From NCBI GenBank assembly GCA_947382625.1, contig CANDAG010000009.1, forward strand, positions 49,702 through 113,701: a DNA stretch of 64,000 bases, read 5' to 3'. Both the position numbers and the translations under genes were made by a program. Under the pieces are notes generated by a model, which searched no databases, was not told where the DNA came from, and worked only from the letters and a program-made list of their open reading frames with translations. Shown in pieces: positions 42,314 through 50,918 of the stretch. The number at the start of each line of letters is the position of its first letter. The first letter of the stretch is position 1. The stretch comes from an uncultured Lachnospiraceae bacterium (GTDB lineage: Bacteria; Bacillota; Clostridia; Lachnospirales; Lachnospiraceae).

Positions 42314-44595
42314 TATCCTCCTGAATAAAAAGCAGCCATCCTCACCCTCCTTCCGTCTGTGCGAAAGCTAACAGCTCCGGTTTCCCAGGTGATCAGTATT
42401 CTTGCCCCACAGCCTTCAAGTCTCTGCACCAGCTCCGGGTGAGGATGTCCATAGGAATTTTTCTTTCCACAGGAGATCACCGCATACACAGGGCTCTGGC
42501 TCTCCAGAAAAGACATTGGAGTAGAATTTTTAGAGCCGTGGTGAGCCGCCTTTAAAACCGTCACCCCTTCCCGAGCCAGCTCTTCGGCTTCCATCAGCTG
42601 CCTTTCCCCGTCACCCTCCACATCTCCGGTAAGAAGCGTGCTGAAATTTCCGCAGGAAACCTTAAGAACGATAGAATAGGCATTGGGCTCTCCGTACATT
42701 CCCTTCTTTTCCGGATGGAGACAGGTAAGGGTCAGTCCGCGATTTTTGAGTACCTGCCCTTTGCTGATATAGGAAACCGGTACCTTTGCCTGCCGGGCTG
42801 CCTCCTCCAGCTCCAGATACCCCTCGTTTCTGGCATCCTCCGCCACATCCGGCAGAACCAGATTTTTTATCCGGATCCCCTGTTCTTTTCCCTGTTCCAG
42901 AAGCTCTCTGATCCCGTTGCAATGGTCTTCATCCGGATGGGTCACAAAGACGGCCTCCAGAACGGCCGCCCCCTGATACTTCAAAAAGGGGAGGATCCGA
43001 TACTTTCCCACACTGCCTACCGAAGAGCTCCCACCATCCACCAGATAACAGTCCCCGTTACCATTCTCGATATAAATGCAGTCTCCCTGTCCCACATCCA
43101 GAAAGGTGAGCTCCATCCCCTTCCGGGGATGCCAGACCAGCAACAAAAACGCCAGCAAAGCAATCCCCCACCGGAAGGACAGCTTCCATCTTTTCCTGAA
43201 AAGCACCACGGCAAGCAAAAGGAACAGATACGCCGCCATCTGCCACGTTCCGGGCTTTCCCGGAGTAAACAGGCTTCCGGGCAGGCTCTCCCCCCATTCA
43301 CACGCCGCCCTGTAAATTGTGAGCACGCCCTGGATCAGCAGAGCAAAGGGAGTCCCCATAAAGGGACATAGGATCTGACATCCCAACAGCAAAAGTCCTG
43401 CTCCCATCAGAAAGCTCATAAGAGGGATCACCAGTAGATTCAACAGGATAGAATAGACGGGAAATTGATAATAGTACCACAGATTCAAAGGAAGGGTGAT
43501 AAGGGCCATGGCCAGGGCTCCCGCCATGCCTTTTACCATCTGCTCCCAAATAGCTTTTCCCCTGGAGGGCTGCACCACGATCCTTCCCTTTTTTACAAAG
43601 CTCTGCTCCTCCTTCTGCGGCGTCAGCCCAGGGAGCAGCAGACCGATCCCAAACACACAGCCAAAGGAAAAGCCAAAACCGCTGTGATAAAGATAAAGAG
43701 GCTGGGTGGACAGGATCCCCACTGCGGCCAGGGACGCCGCGGTAAGCATATCATAGGTCCGTTCCGCAAGGATACTGATCATACGCAGGGAAAACATGAG
43801 AATCGCCCGAAGAGAGGATACGGAAAATCCCGTCATCATTCCATAAAGAAAAAGAAATCCCATTGCTGCCACGGCGGATACCTTCATGGGAACTCCGCAC
43901 CTTCTCAAAAGACGATAGAGTCCCATTCCCAGCATGGAAATATGAAGCCCGGAAATTGCCAGAATGTGTGCGATCCCATTCCTCTGATAGAGTTCTTTAA
44001 GTTCCTTGTCCATGCCCCCCTTCTCCCCTAACAGCATTGTCTGCATAACGGAAGCCTCCTCTTTAGGCAAAGCCTCGGAAAGCTTCCCTGAAAGAAACCC
44101 CCTTAACTGATAAAGCTTTTCCAAAAACGGTTGGAATTTTTCGGTTTTACTGAGAATCCTTGCCTGATTCAGGCGGTAAGAAATCTTTAAAATCTGATAA
44201 TAAGAACGGGCATCGAACTGCCCCGGGTTTGACGCTTTTTCAAAAGAAGAAAATTTACCCTGTACTCTTACTCTGCTGCCCAGCTCCGGCTCCTTCTCGC
44301 CGGCCGCCAGATAGCATATCACCCGCTCCCCGGGAGGACCGGTATCTCTCTTTTCTTTTTCCAAATACAGCACCTGCACTGTTCCCTGCTCTCTGGCCGC
44401 CGTTTCCTTTGCGTATACCCTGCCCGTAACAATGGCGGTCTTTCTCTCGTAGGCCTCATAATCCGCTTCCGGCACAGGAATCGCTCTGACCAGAAAAAAC
44501 AGGATCGCCATGACAGCCAGACAGCCAAAGCCGAGAGGGCGCTTTTTCAGCAAAAGGCCCGGCTGCAAGGCGGATCCGCGTTTTATTTTGTCCAT
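42313..44595 (-). CDS. comEC: ComEC/Rec2 DNA-uptake channel protein
   Basis: A 760-residue inner membrane protein. The N-terminal region (residues 30-170) is the OB-like DUF4131 domain. Residues 200-480 are the competence multi-helix core (AILAISGLHISMLGMG, FSVSSLRAILMFSLRM). Residues 500-760 are the MBL nuclease-like domain (LDVGQGDCIYIENG, VTHPDEDHCNG, LLTGDVEG, KAAHHGSKNS). It moves single-stranded DNA across the membrane in transformation. With comEA nearby this gives half of a competence uptake set; no comG pilus genes are in the window. Confidence 0.95.
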   Translation of the reverse strand: MDKIKRGSALQPGLLLKKRPLGFGCLAVMAILFFLVRAIPVPEADYEAYERKTAIVTGRVYAKETAAREQGTVQVLYLEKEKRDTGPPGERVICYLAAGEKEPELGSRVRVQGKFSSFEKASNPGQFDARSYYQILKISYRLNQARILSKTEKFQPFLEKLYQLRGFLSGKLSEALPKEEASVMQTMLLGEKGGMDKELKELYQRNGIAHILAISGLHISMLGMGLYRLLRRCGVPMKVSAVAAMGFLFLYGMMTGFSVSSLRAILMFSLRMISILAERTYDMLTAASLAAVGILSTQPLYLYHSGFGFSFGCVFGIGLLLPGLTPQKEEQSFVKKGRIVVQPSRGKAIWEQMVKGMAGALAMALITLPLNLWYYYQFPVYSILLNLLVIPLMSFLMGAGLLLLGCQILCPFMGTPFALLIQGVLTIYRAACEWGESLPGSLFTPGKPGTWQMAAYLFLLLAVVLFRKRWKLSFRWGIALLAFLLLVWHPRKGMELTFLDVGQGDCIYIENGNGDCYLVDGGSSSVGSVGKYRILPFLKYQGAAVLEAVFVTHPDEDHCNGIRELLEQGKEQGIRIKNLVLPDVAEDARNEGYLELEEAARQAKVPVSYISKGQVLKNRGLTLTCLHPEKKGMYGEPNAYSIVLKVSCGNFSTLLTGDVEGDGERQLMEAEELAREGVTVLKAAHHGSKNSTPMSFLESQSPVYAVISCGKKNSYGHPHPELVQRLEGCGARILITWETGAVSFRTDGRRVRMAAFYSGG

Positions 44596-44647
44596 TAAAC
44601 TCCTTTCATAATGCTTTCTTTTTTAAGCAGCTTTACACAGAAATGGC

Positions 44648-45589
44648 TCAGGAATCGCTTTCGATCAATTCCAGATTTCTCTCAAATACGGTAGAAAAGC
44701 TGATATTTTCCTTATAGCTTGCATTGGTGTCTCCATTGACAGAGATCTGAACCTTATTTACATTTGAAAGCTCCACCAGAGAATTGGTGATGGAATAAAT
44801 GGTCACATCTGCAGTCACATTATAGATCTGGGTCAGGAACATGCTGTCCAGATCCACATAGCAGACTCCATCCTTCACATTTACACTGATGATCTTCGTG
44901 CCGGGATTTACCGTAGGGTAGGCCTTTTCATTTTCCAGAGGGCCGGCAAAAAGCTGCTCTACTACCAGACGTTCCATGGGCACATTACTGTTGTAAACCA
45001 CAGAACGGCTGACAGGCTTTAGCTTATCACCGCTTTCACTGGCCAGATATAAGGTCAGCTTCACCTTTTCATAAGTATTGATCTCATCCCCTGCATTATC
45101 AATAAACATATCCGCATTCATGGTTCCGATCACTGCACCATAGGCATCCGTCAAAGCCTCTGACCTGATCTGAAAAGACACGTACTTTATCCCCTCTATC
45201 TGGGTAAGCGTTCTTACAATAGCTGCCCGGGCCAGCACCTCTGTAGTAACCTCCTGCTGCCTGTACCCCTCATCAAAGCTCAGGATCAGCTGATCCTCCG
45301 TGATGGTATGGGACAGGATCTCCACGCTTTCGGATATGGCTGTTTTATACTCCAGCTTTCCTGAAGTCTTTGCGAGCTGCTCCATAAGCTCTGCCAGAAG
45401 CTCCTGTGTGTCCGTAGTTTCCGTCACATATTCCTGTGAAAAAATGGCGGTCTCGTCGTTATTAATATAGTAAACCTTATAAGCCTTTCCCTTGCTCTCC
45501 TTCTGCTCCTGTTCTCCGCAGCCGAAAATGACAAAGGTGATAAGCAGCAGTAAAAAAAGACATCTGCCCGTTCTTTTTATTTTCATCAT
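44648..45589 (-). CDS. Lipoprotein with tandem GerMN domains
   Basis: A 313-residue secreted lipoprotein: signal peptide MMKIKRTGRCLFLLLLITFV with lipobox VIFGC (Cys at about 24). Two GerMN-type domains follow: residues about 38-160 (KVYYINNDETAIF; EYKTAISESVEIL) and 172-300 (VKLTLYLASESGDKL; VVEQLFAGPL; VCYVDLDSMF). GerMN also occurs in GerM and in actinobacterial LpqB. It directly follows the histidine kinase gene and precedes comEC. By analogy with MtrAB-LpqB it may modulate that kinase's external domain. Confidence 0.88.
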   Translation of the reverse strand: MMKIKRTGRCLFLLLLITFVIFGCGEQEQKESKGKAYKVYYINNDETAIFSQEYVTETTDTQELLAELMEQLAKTSGKLEYKTAISESVEILSHTITEDQLILSFDEGYRQQEVTTEVLARAAIVRTLTQIEGIKYVSFQIRSEALTDAYGAVIGTMNADMFIDNAGDEINTYEKVKLTLYLASESGDKLKPVSRSVVYNSNVPMERLVVEQLFAGPLENEKAYPTVNPGTKIISVNVKDGVCYVDLDSMFLTQIYNVTADVTIYSITNSLVELSNVNKVQISVNGDTNASYKENISFSTVFERNLELIESDS

Positions 45590-45619
45590 CGATCACTCTC
45601 ATTTCTTTATAAGGCCTGT

Positions 45620-47113
45620 TTATACCTGGACCAGCGTTCTGCTCAAGGGGATCTTTACCGTAAAGGTGGTTCCCTCCCCCTCTTTACTCTCTGCCTTGAT
45701 AGAACCTCTGTGGAGCAGCACGGCGCTTCTGGTGATCGCCAGACCAAGACCTGTGCCGCCGATTTCCTTTGAGTGGGATTTATCCACCCGGAAAAAGCGC
45801 TCGTAGATCTGGTTTAAATTCTCCTCCGGAATCCCGATCCCTGTATCCTTTACCTGCACTGTAAAAAACTGATGATCCGCGTCCAGGGACACCTCTACCT
45901 TGCCCTGCTCCCGGTTATATTTGATGGCGTTTTCCACCAGGTTCGTCAGGATCAGGGACATCTTCACCTCATCCACCTCCGCCGTCACCTGGCGTTTGCT
46001 TATCATGGTGATCTCAATATTTTTTTTGCGGGCAATGGGCCGGAGTCTCTTTAAAATAATCTCCGTAAGGGTATTTAAATTCACCACACTGATGTTCATC
46101 TCTGCCACGGACTTATCCTGCTTTACCAGAGCCAGGAGATCGTTGATGATCTTATCCTCCCGCTCGATCTCCGCCGCTATATCCGCCATAAACTCCCTGT
46201 AAAGCTCTGCCGGAGCATCGGGCTGGGCCAGCAGGGAATCCGCCAGCACCTTCACAGAGGTAATGGGGGTCTTCAGCTCATGAGACACATTGGCCACAAA
46301 TTCCTGTCGGGAATCATCCAGCGTCTTCATCCTCTCCAGAAGACTGTTAAAGGCCTCCACGATATGCTCTGTTTCCAGATAATCCGGCACAGAGATGGGT
46401 TCATCCCGATACCCCTCCTTCATCTCGTTGATGGCTTTCGTCACCCGCTCAAAGGGGCGCACCAACACCTGGACCAGAGTAAGGGAAAACGCAAAAATAC
46501 AGATCAGCATGATACTTTCCATGATCATTGCTTTCCGGTTCAGGATATCCAGAGTATTCACAATACTGTCTGTGGAAACACTGTTCAGCATCACTCCACG
46601 CACCACTTCCTTCGTAGTAGATCCATCCTCCGCAGGCTGCGGCAGAGTGACCGTCTCCACAATGGGAATGGTGATCTCGATAAAACGATTCACGGCATCA
46701 TAGTTAACGGTGCCGTTTCCTCTTCCCTTCATACAGCGGATGACCTCCTCCGATATGATGGTTTTTCCCTCGCTGATACCGTAGGTGTCCTTCACCACCT
46801 TTAAATTTCCGTTGATGATAAGCACACGTCCGTTGTACAGATTGGAAAGCTGCTCTAACTCTGCCCCGATCACCTCTGACGAGGTGTCCTGCAGATAATT
46901 ATACGTGATCAGGTGATTGGCAATGATCCGGAGCTGTGTCTGTACGTCCGAAACGCGCACGTCCACAGCCCGGCTTTCATAGTTTTCGAGGATACCTGCC
47001 CGCATCAGCACTGCAGGCAGCATCCCGATCAAACACATAATGATAAACAGGCGAACCTTAAGGCTCCGCCATATTTTAGAATTTTTGAGAAAAAATTTGA
47101 TTTTTTTAGCCAT
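45620..47113 (-). CDS. Membrane sensor histidine kinase (HAMP-HisKA-HATPase)
   Basis: 497 residues. TM1 is about 21-37 and TM2 about 196-217, with an external domain of about 155 residues between. HAMP follows (218-268), then phosphoacceptor His278 in ANVSHELKTPITSV and the ATPase domain with NLVENAIKYN, DTGIGIPEEN and GGTGLGLAI. There is no PAS domain, unlike WalK. It pairs with the regulator 29 bp upstream and is followed by a GerMN lipoprotein. This order matches mtrA-mtrB-lpqB, so a cell-envelope role is plausible. The start has only a weak upstream site. Confidence 0.93.
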   Translation of the reverse strand: MAKKIKFFLKNSKIWRSLKVRLFIIMCLIGMLPAVLMRAGILENYESRAVDVRVSDVQTQLRIIANHLITYNYLQDTSSEVIGAELEQLSNLYNGRVLIINGNLKVVKDTYGISEGKTIISEEVIRCMKGRGNGTVNYDAVNRFIEITIPIVETVTLPQPAEDGSTTKEVVRGVMLNSVSTDSIVNTLDILNRKAMIMESIMLICIFAFSLTLVQVLVRPFERVTKAINEMKEGYRDEPISVPDYLETEHIVEAFNSLLERMKTLDDSRQEFVANVSHELKTPITSVKVLADSLLAQPDAPAELYREFMADIAAEIEREDKIINDLLALVKQDKSVAEMNISVVNLNTLTEIILKRLRPIARKKNIEITMISKRQVTAEVDEVKMSLILTNLVENAIKYNREQGKVEVSLDADHQFFTVQVKDTGIGIPEENLNQIYERFFRVDKSHSKEIGGTGLGLAITRSAVLLHRGSIKAESKEGEGTTFTVKIPLSRTLVQV

Positions 47114-47142
47114 TTAGCGGCACTGCCTTTCGAATCAGCTTT

Positions 47143-47823
47143 TTAAGCAAAATAATAGCCCACGCCCCATTTGGTGTGTACGTATTTCGGTTCGGAGGGA
47201 TTCTCCTCGATCTTCTCACGAAGTCTTCTGATATGCACATCCACCGTTCGCACATCTCCCGGATAATCGCTTCCCCACACCAGCTTCAGCAGATTTTCCC
47301 TGCTGTAAACCTTATTGGCGTTCACCACTAAAAGCTCCAAAAGCTCGAATTCCTTGGCCGTCAGATTGATCTCCCTTCCTCCTGCATAGGCTCTCCTGCC
47401 CTGGCAGTCCAGCTTCATGTCTCCGCTCTCTATCATCTGGGAGCTTTCCCTGGGTTTGGGGGAGGTACGCCGTATGATCGCCTTGATCCTTGCCTTTACC
47501 TCCAGAATATTGAAGGGCTTGGTGATATAATCATCCGCTCCGTATTCCAGGCCCAGGATCTTATCCATATCCTCTCCCTTGGCAGTAAGCATTACTACCG
47601 GTACCGTTGAAAATTCCCTGATCTGCTGGCAAACCTCAAACCCGGTAAGCTTCGGCAACATAACGTCAAGCAGCACAATGTCGTACTCTTTGCTCTTTAC
47701 CTTTTCCAGAGCCTCCTCACCATCGTAAGCGCAGTCTACTTCCATCCCGTCCTGCTCCAGGCTGAAGCGGATCCCCTTTACGATCAGCTTCTCATCGTCC
47801 ACCACCAGAACCTTTTTTGCCAT
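47143..47823 (-). CDS. OmpR/PhoB-type response regulator (WalR/MtrA-like)
   Basis: A 226-residue regulator. The receiver has DDE near residue 9-11, Asp53 (VLLDVMLPKLTG), Thr in MLTAKGED and Lys in ITKPFN. The winged-helix domain ends with VDVHIRRLREKIEENPSEPKYVHTKWGVGYY split over the recognition helix and wing, very close to WalR/VicR and PhoP-type regulators. GGGGAGG precedes the ATG. It lies between comEA and its kinase. The mycobacterial counterpart MtrA is an essential cell-cycle/envelope regulator, offered here only as an analogy. Confidence 0.95.
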   Translation of the reverse strand: MAKKVLVVDDEKLIVKGIRFSLEQDGMEVDCAYDGEEALEKVKSKEYDIVLLDVMLPKLTGFEVCQQIREFSTVPVVMLTAKGEDMDKILGLEYGADDYITKPFNILEVKARIKAIIRRTSPKPRESSQMIESGDMKLDCQGRRAYAGGREINLTAKEFELLELLVVNANKVYSRENLLKLVWGSDYPGDVRTVDVHIRRLREKIEENPSEPKYVHTKWGVGYYFA

Positions 47824-47904
47824 GCCATCCTCCCCTGTTTAAAATACTGCTGCGCCCACTATGCGGTCCGCCACAGATTGTTGCCTTTTATCATCTAAAA
47901 TCAT

Positions 47905-48675
47905 CTACACCGTGATGCTGTCCTTAATCTTACGGAACAGGCCATCCTTTATCCCTTCCACATTCATGATCTCTTCTATGGTACGGTATGCGCCGTTTAA
48001 CTCCCGGTAAGCGATAATGCTTTTGGCCTTGGCGCTTCCTACTCCGGGCAGCGTACACAGCTGCTCCTCTCCTGCCGTGTTAATGTTTACAAGGGCAGGA
48101 TCTCCGCCGCCTTCTGCCTTCCCGGCCTCCGCTGTCTGTCCCGAAGCTCCTTCTCCGGCTGAGACCGCCGTCCATTTGGCGGTATCCCCTGCTTCCCGGA
48201 CCTCCTCCTGTGTAGGCACATATATTTTCATTCCGTCAGAAAGCAGATCCGCCTGATTTAAATAGTCCTGCTGTGCATCCTCCCGAAACCCTCCGGCCTT
48301 TTCGATGGCCTGATAGATCCGCTCGCCGCTCTCTAAGGTATAAACCCCCGGTTCCTTCACCGCACCGCATATATGTACCACACAGCTGACCGGCGCGGCA
48401 GAGCTCTGTCCGACATCGATCTCCTGCTCAGCTGAAGCGGAGCTGTCTCTCTCCTCAGCAAAAGCCTCTCCGGCTCCGTTCTTTTGACTTCCTTCTGCCC
48501 CTGAAGGCTCTGGAGGGATTTCCTCTCCATCCACCTGTTCCTCAAAAGAGCTGACGGCGTCCGCTTCTTCCTCCAAAAAAAGCGTTTCCGACGCCTCTTC
48601 TCTTCTCTCACATCCCAGAAGAATACAAAAAATTACCGTCAGAAAGCCTGCGGCAATTTTTATTTTCTTTTTCAT
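47905..48675 (-). CDS. comEA: ComEA family competence DNA receptor (lipoprotein)
   Basis: 256 residues: signal peptide MKKKIKIAAGFLTVIF with lipobox ILLGC (Cys about 22). An acidic low-complexity linker (about 25-90) is followed by an SLBB domain (VVHICGAVKEPGVYTLESG). The C-terminal helix-hairpin-helix pair is VNINTAGEEQLCTLPGVG-SAKAKSIIAYR and the second HhH. ComEA binds incoming double-stranded DNA at the cell surface. It is first in the run and has its own promoter. Confidence 0.93.
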   Translation of the reverse strand: MKKKIKIAAGFLTVIFCILLGCERREEASETLFLEEEADAVSSFEEQVDGEEIPPEPSGAEGSQKNGAGEAFAEERDSSASAEQEIDVGQSSAAPVSCVVHICGAVKEPGVYTLESGERIYQAIEKAGGFREDAQQDYLNQADLLSDGMKIYVPTQEEVREAGDTAKWTAVSAGEGASGQTAEAGKAEGGGDPALVNINTAGEEQLCTLPGVGSAKAKSIIAYRELNGAYRTIEEIMNVEGIKDGLFRKIKDSITV

Positions 48676-48684
48676 CGTTATCTC

Positions 48685-48703
48685 CTTTCTGTTTCACAGA
48701 AAG
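48685..48703 (-). promoter_or_regulatory. Hairpin abutting the comEA ribosome binding site
   Basis: An 8-bp perfect stem (CTTTCTGT against ACAGAAAG, 3-nt loop) ends inside the AAAGGAG ribosome site of comEA on the minus-strand transcript. It may limit translation or protect the 5' end. Confidence 0.4.
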
Positions 48704-48725
48704 CCCCTTATAACGATACTTTTTT

Positions 48726-48754
48726 ATTGTAAATTATATTCTCCGGATTGACAA
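48726..48754 (-). promoter_or_regulatory. Predicted comEA promoter
   Basis: On the minus strand TTGTCA (48749-48754) and TACAAT (48726-48731) are spaced 17 bp, about 50 nt before comEA. Confidence 0.55.
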
Positions 48755-48789
48755 GTTAATCTTTATTAATATTTCGCAGTACCACATTT

Positions 48790-49227
48790 TCAGCCCCGCT
48801 CCCACTTGAAGATCACGATGCCCACGATGGCCACCAGCATTCCGATCACCTTCCGCCACTCAAAGGGCTGCTTTTCCACTCCGAACCAGCCAAGAAGCTC
48901 GACCACATAAGCCACCAGAAGCTGGGCAACCACGATCAGCATCACGGCTCTGGCAGGCCCCAGCATATCCATACTCTTGATCACCGTATAGGTGATAAAG
49001 GCTCCGATCGCCCCTCCAAGCAGCATATACTTAGGTTCCACCTTGAAAACCGCTCCCAGGGAGGAACGGTCTGTAAAAAGCCATGCGCCCAGACAGACCA
49101 GAAGCGCCGTAAACTGTACAAACGCATTGGCCGCCCAGATCGTTGACACCTTTGTCACCTGTGTATTAAAAACTCCCTGCACGCTCATAAGTGCGCCGGA
49201 TATCAGCGCAATAAAAAATCCGATCAT
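48790..49227 (-). CDS. DMT-superfamily transporter, DUF606/YdcZ type
   Basis: 145 residues from MIGFFIALISG, preceded by AAAGGAAGGG. Five hydrophobic helices cover nearly the whole protein. The features VQGVFNTQVTKVSTIWAANA, GPARAVMLIVVAQLLVAYVVE and FEWRKVIGMLVAIVGIVIF are typical of DUF606 half-size DMT proteins, which usually act as pairs. The solute is unknown. The start codon lies in one arm of a 14-bp perfect inverted repeat whose partner is 50 bp upstream in the leader. Confidence 0.88.
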   Translation of the reverse strand: MIGFFIALISGALMSVQGVFNTQVTKVSTIWAANAFVQFTALLVCLGAWLFTDRSSLGAVFKVEPKYMLLGGAIGAFITYTVIKSMDMLGPARAVMLIVVAQLLVAYVVELLGWFGVEKQPFEWRKVIGMLVAIVGIVIFKWERG

Positions 49228-49297
49228 ATGGATCGCCCTTCCTTTCCGCTGCCTGCTTCGCAGCATCAGATATAAATCAGCATATCCATATGATCGG
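49220..49297 (-). promoter_or_regulatory. Inverted repeat that can sequester the DMT start codon
   Basis: CCGATCATATGGAT (49220-49233) and ATCCATATGATCGG (49284-49297) are perfect complements. On the minus-strand transcript the downstream arm includes the DMT start ATG and the upstream arm lies in the leader, so pairing would hide the initiation site while leaving AAGGAAGGG in the loop. Confidence 0.55.
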
Positions 49298-49319
49298 GAT
49301 TTTATTCACAGCGGCCCCT

Positions 49320-50900
49320 TTATCCTTCTGCCGCTTCCTCTGTATCCTCCAATTCTTCCGTTTCCACAGGCACGTCAAGATACTCCTCCTCAAAGACTTC
49401 TCCCGTCACCTGCTCCATCATTTCTTCTGAAAGCTCTTTTAATTTTTCGTTGGCATCCGCCCCGTTCCAGATCTGAGAAAATACCACCTCCAGCTTTACC
49501 CAGAAATTACTGGTCTCGATCATCTTGGGCATGGAAATGGATTTCTCATAGCCCTCTGCGAACTTATCCAGCGCCTCATAGCCATAGTCCACGTCCTTTG
49601 CCGCAGAAACCTTTCCGGATCTGGCAAAAAGGATGTCGTTATACTGTGAAGTCAAAAAGTAAGCAAAATCGTTGGCAGCTTCCTTGTGCTCTGAATAACC
49701 GTTTATCACCACACAGCTTGTCATGGAAAGAGAACGGGTCTGTCTTCCCTCCCCGATGTCCGGCGTCATGGCGATATCATAATCATAGGCAAACAATCCG
49801 TCATCCCTGGCGTGCTCTAACTTAAACACCGCATCGGTGGTTGCCATGGTAAAGACCGTCTTCCCTTCCATAAATTCATTCAATATGGCGTCATAATCAC
49901 TTTCACTGGTATCTATGGAAAAGAACTGGTTCAGCTCCTGGTACACCCGCATATTTTTGATGGCATCTTCATTATAGATATCGATCCGGTTAACATCCCA
50001 TCCGGCGTCTCCGCCGATATCCATGGCATCTCCCACAAAAAAATAATTGTAGAAAATATCGGTGACGTCCCACTTAAATACACCCTCCACCTGCTCCGGC
50101 GCATCATAATTATCCGCAAAGGTCTCAATATCCTGAATGGTGGTCGGAAGGATCTCCTGCACTCTTGCCAAAACCTGCTCTTCTGTAAAGCGGCTCTCTG
50201 AAGCCTCCCCGTTTTCTCCTTCTGAGGCGCCTGCCTCCTCTGCCGGGCCCTGGGCGTCTCCTGCCCCTTCACTGCCTGCAGTGCCGGTATCTGCCGCCTC
50301 CGCGATCACCTCTCCGGCTTCTATGGCTGCCTCGTGCTGCTCCTGAGCCGCCTCACCCTCCGCCAGGTCTGCTTCTGCCTCTAACTGACTGCGGGCCATA
50401 TCCTCCAGGTAGGTCTTGTTGTACAAAAGAGCGCTGGTCTCAAAATAAAAAGGATAACCAATGATCTTATCCTTATAATTGGCTGCGCAAAGACCGGTAT
50501 CCATATAAATCTCTTCCATGGCTGCATCTCCGGGAGGGCTCACCTCATCCGCAAGTCCTGCCAAAGACGCCTTTTCCAGAGAGTCATGACTCAGGATATA
50601 TAAATCCGGTACATTACTCTCCAGGGAGGTCTGGTTGATCTTCTCCAGATACTCCGCACCGGACTCCAGCACCGGCACGATCCTCACATCGTGGTTCTCA
50701 TTGTAGGTCACTGCCGCACCGCTCAAATAAGAAGTAAGCGCTTCATCCGTATACCACAGATAAAGCGTTTCCTTTCCGCCTGTAAATATTGTGCTTTCCT
50801 GTTTTTCACTGATCTGCCAGCCCGATCTGGCAATCCCGGCGGTAACAGCCGCTGCCATAGCAATGATTCCTACCGCCGTAAGCCGCTTTTTCAGGGTCAT
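49320..50900 (-). CDS. Extracellular solute-binding protein (family 1) with acidic insert
   Basis: A 526-residue type-I solute-binding protein. A hydrophobic N-terminus (AVGIIAMAAAVTAGIA) acts as a signal or membrane anchor, with no lipobox Cys. The fold resembles carbohydrate-binding subunits (SALLYNKTYLEDMA; FKWDVTDIFYNYFFVGD; AANDFAYFLTSQYN). Residues about 169-238 are a low-complexity Glu/Ala/Gly insert (TGTAGSEGAGDAQGPAEE region) not expected in the family. No permease or ATPase genes are adjacent. It lies 18 bp downstream of argD on the same strand and may be carried by the arginine transcript. Confidence 0.85.
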   Translation of the reverse strand: MTLKKRLTAVGIIAMAAAVTAGIARSGWQISEKQESTIFTGGKETLYLWYTDEALTSYLSGAAVTYNENHDVRIVPVLESGAEYLEKINQTSLESNVPDLYILSHDSLEKASLAGLADEVSPPGDAAMEEIYMDTGLCAANYKDKIIGYPFYFETSALLYNKTYLEDMARSQLEAEADLAEGEAAQEQHEAAIEAGEVIAEAADTGTAGSEGAGDAQGPAEEAGASEGENGEASESRFTEEQVLARVQEILPTTIQDIETFADNYDAPEQVEGVFKWDVTDIFYNYFFVGDAMDIGGDAGWDVNRIDIYNEDAIKNMRVYQELNQFFSIDTSESDYDAILNEFMEGKTVFTMATTDAVFKLEHARDDGLFAYDYDIAMTPDIGEGRQTRSLSMTSCVVINGYSEHKEAANDFAYFLTSQYNDILFARSGKVSAAKDVDYGYEALDKFAEGYEKSISMPKMIETSNFWVKLEVVFSQIWNGADANEKLKELSEEMMEQVTGEVFEEEYLDVPVETEELEDTEEAAEG

Positions 50901-50918
50901 TCTTTACTCCATTTCTTT

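Noticed and set aside
43465-44031. 188-codon frame antisense to comEC
   Set aside because: Shadow frame over a conserved membrane domain; no ribosome site.
47143-47823. Calling the regulator walR and the kinase walK
   Set aside because: The kinase has no PAS domain and no yycH/yycI neighbours; the GerMN lipoprotein fits MtrAB-LpqB order better, so no symbols were assigned.
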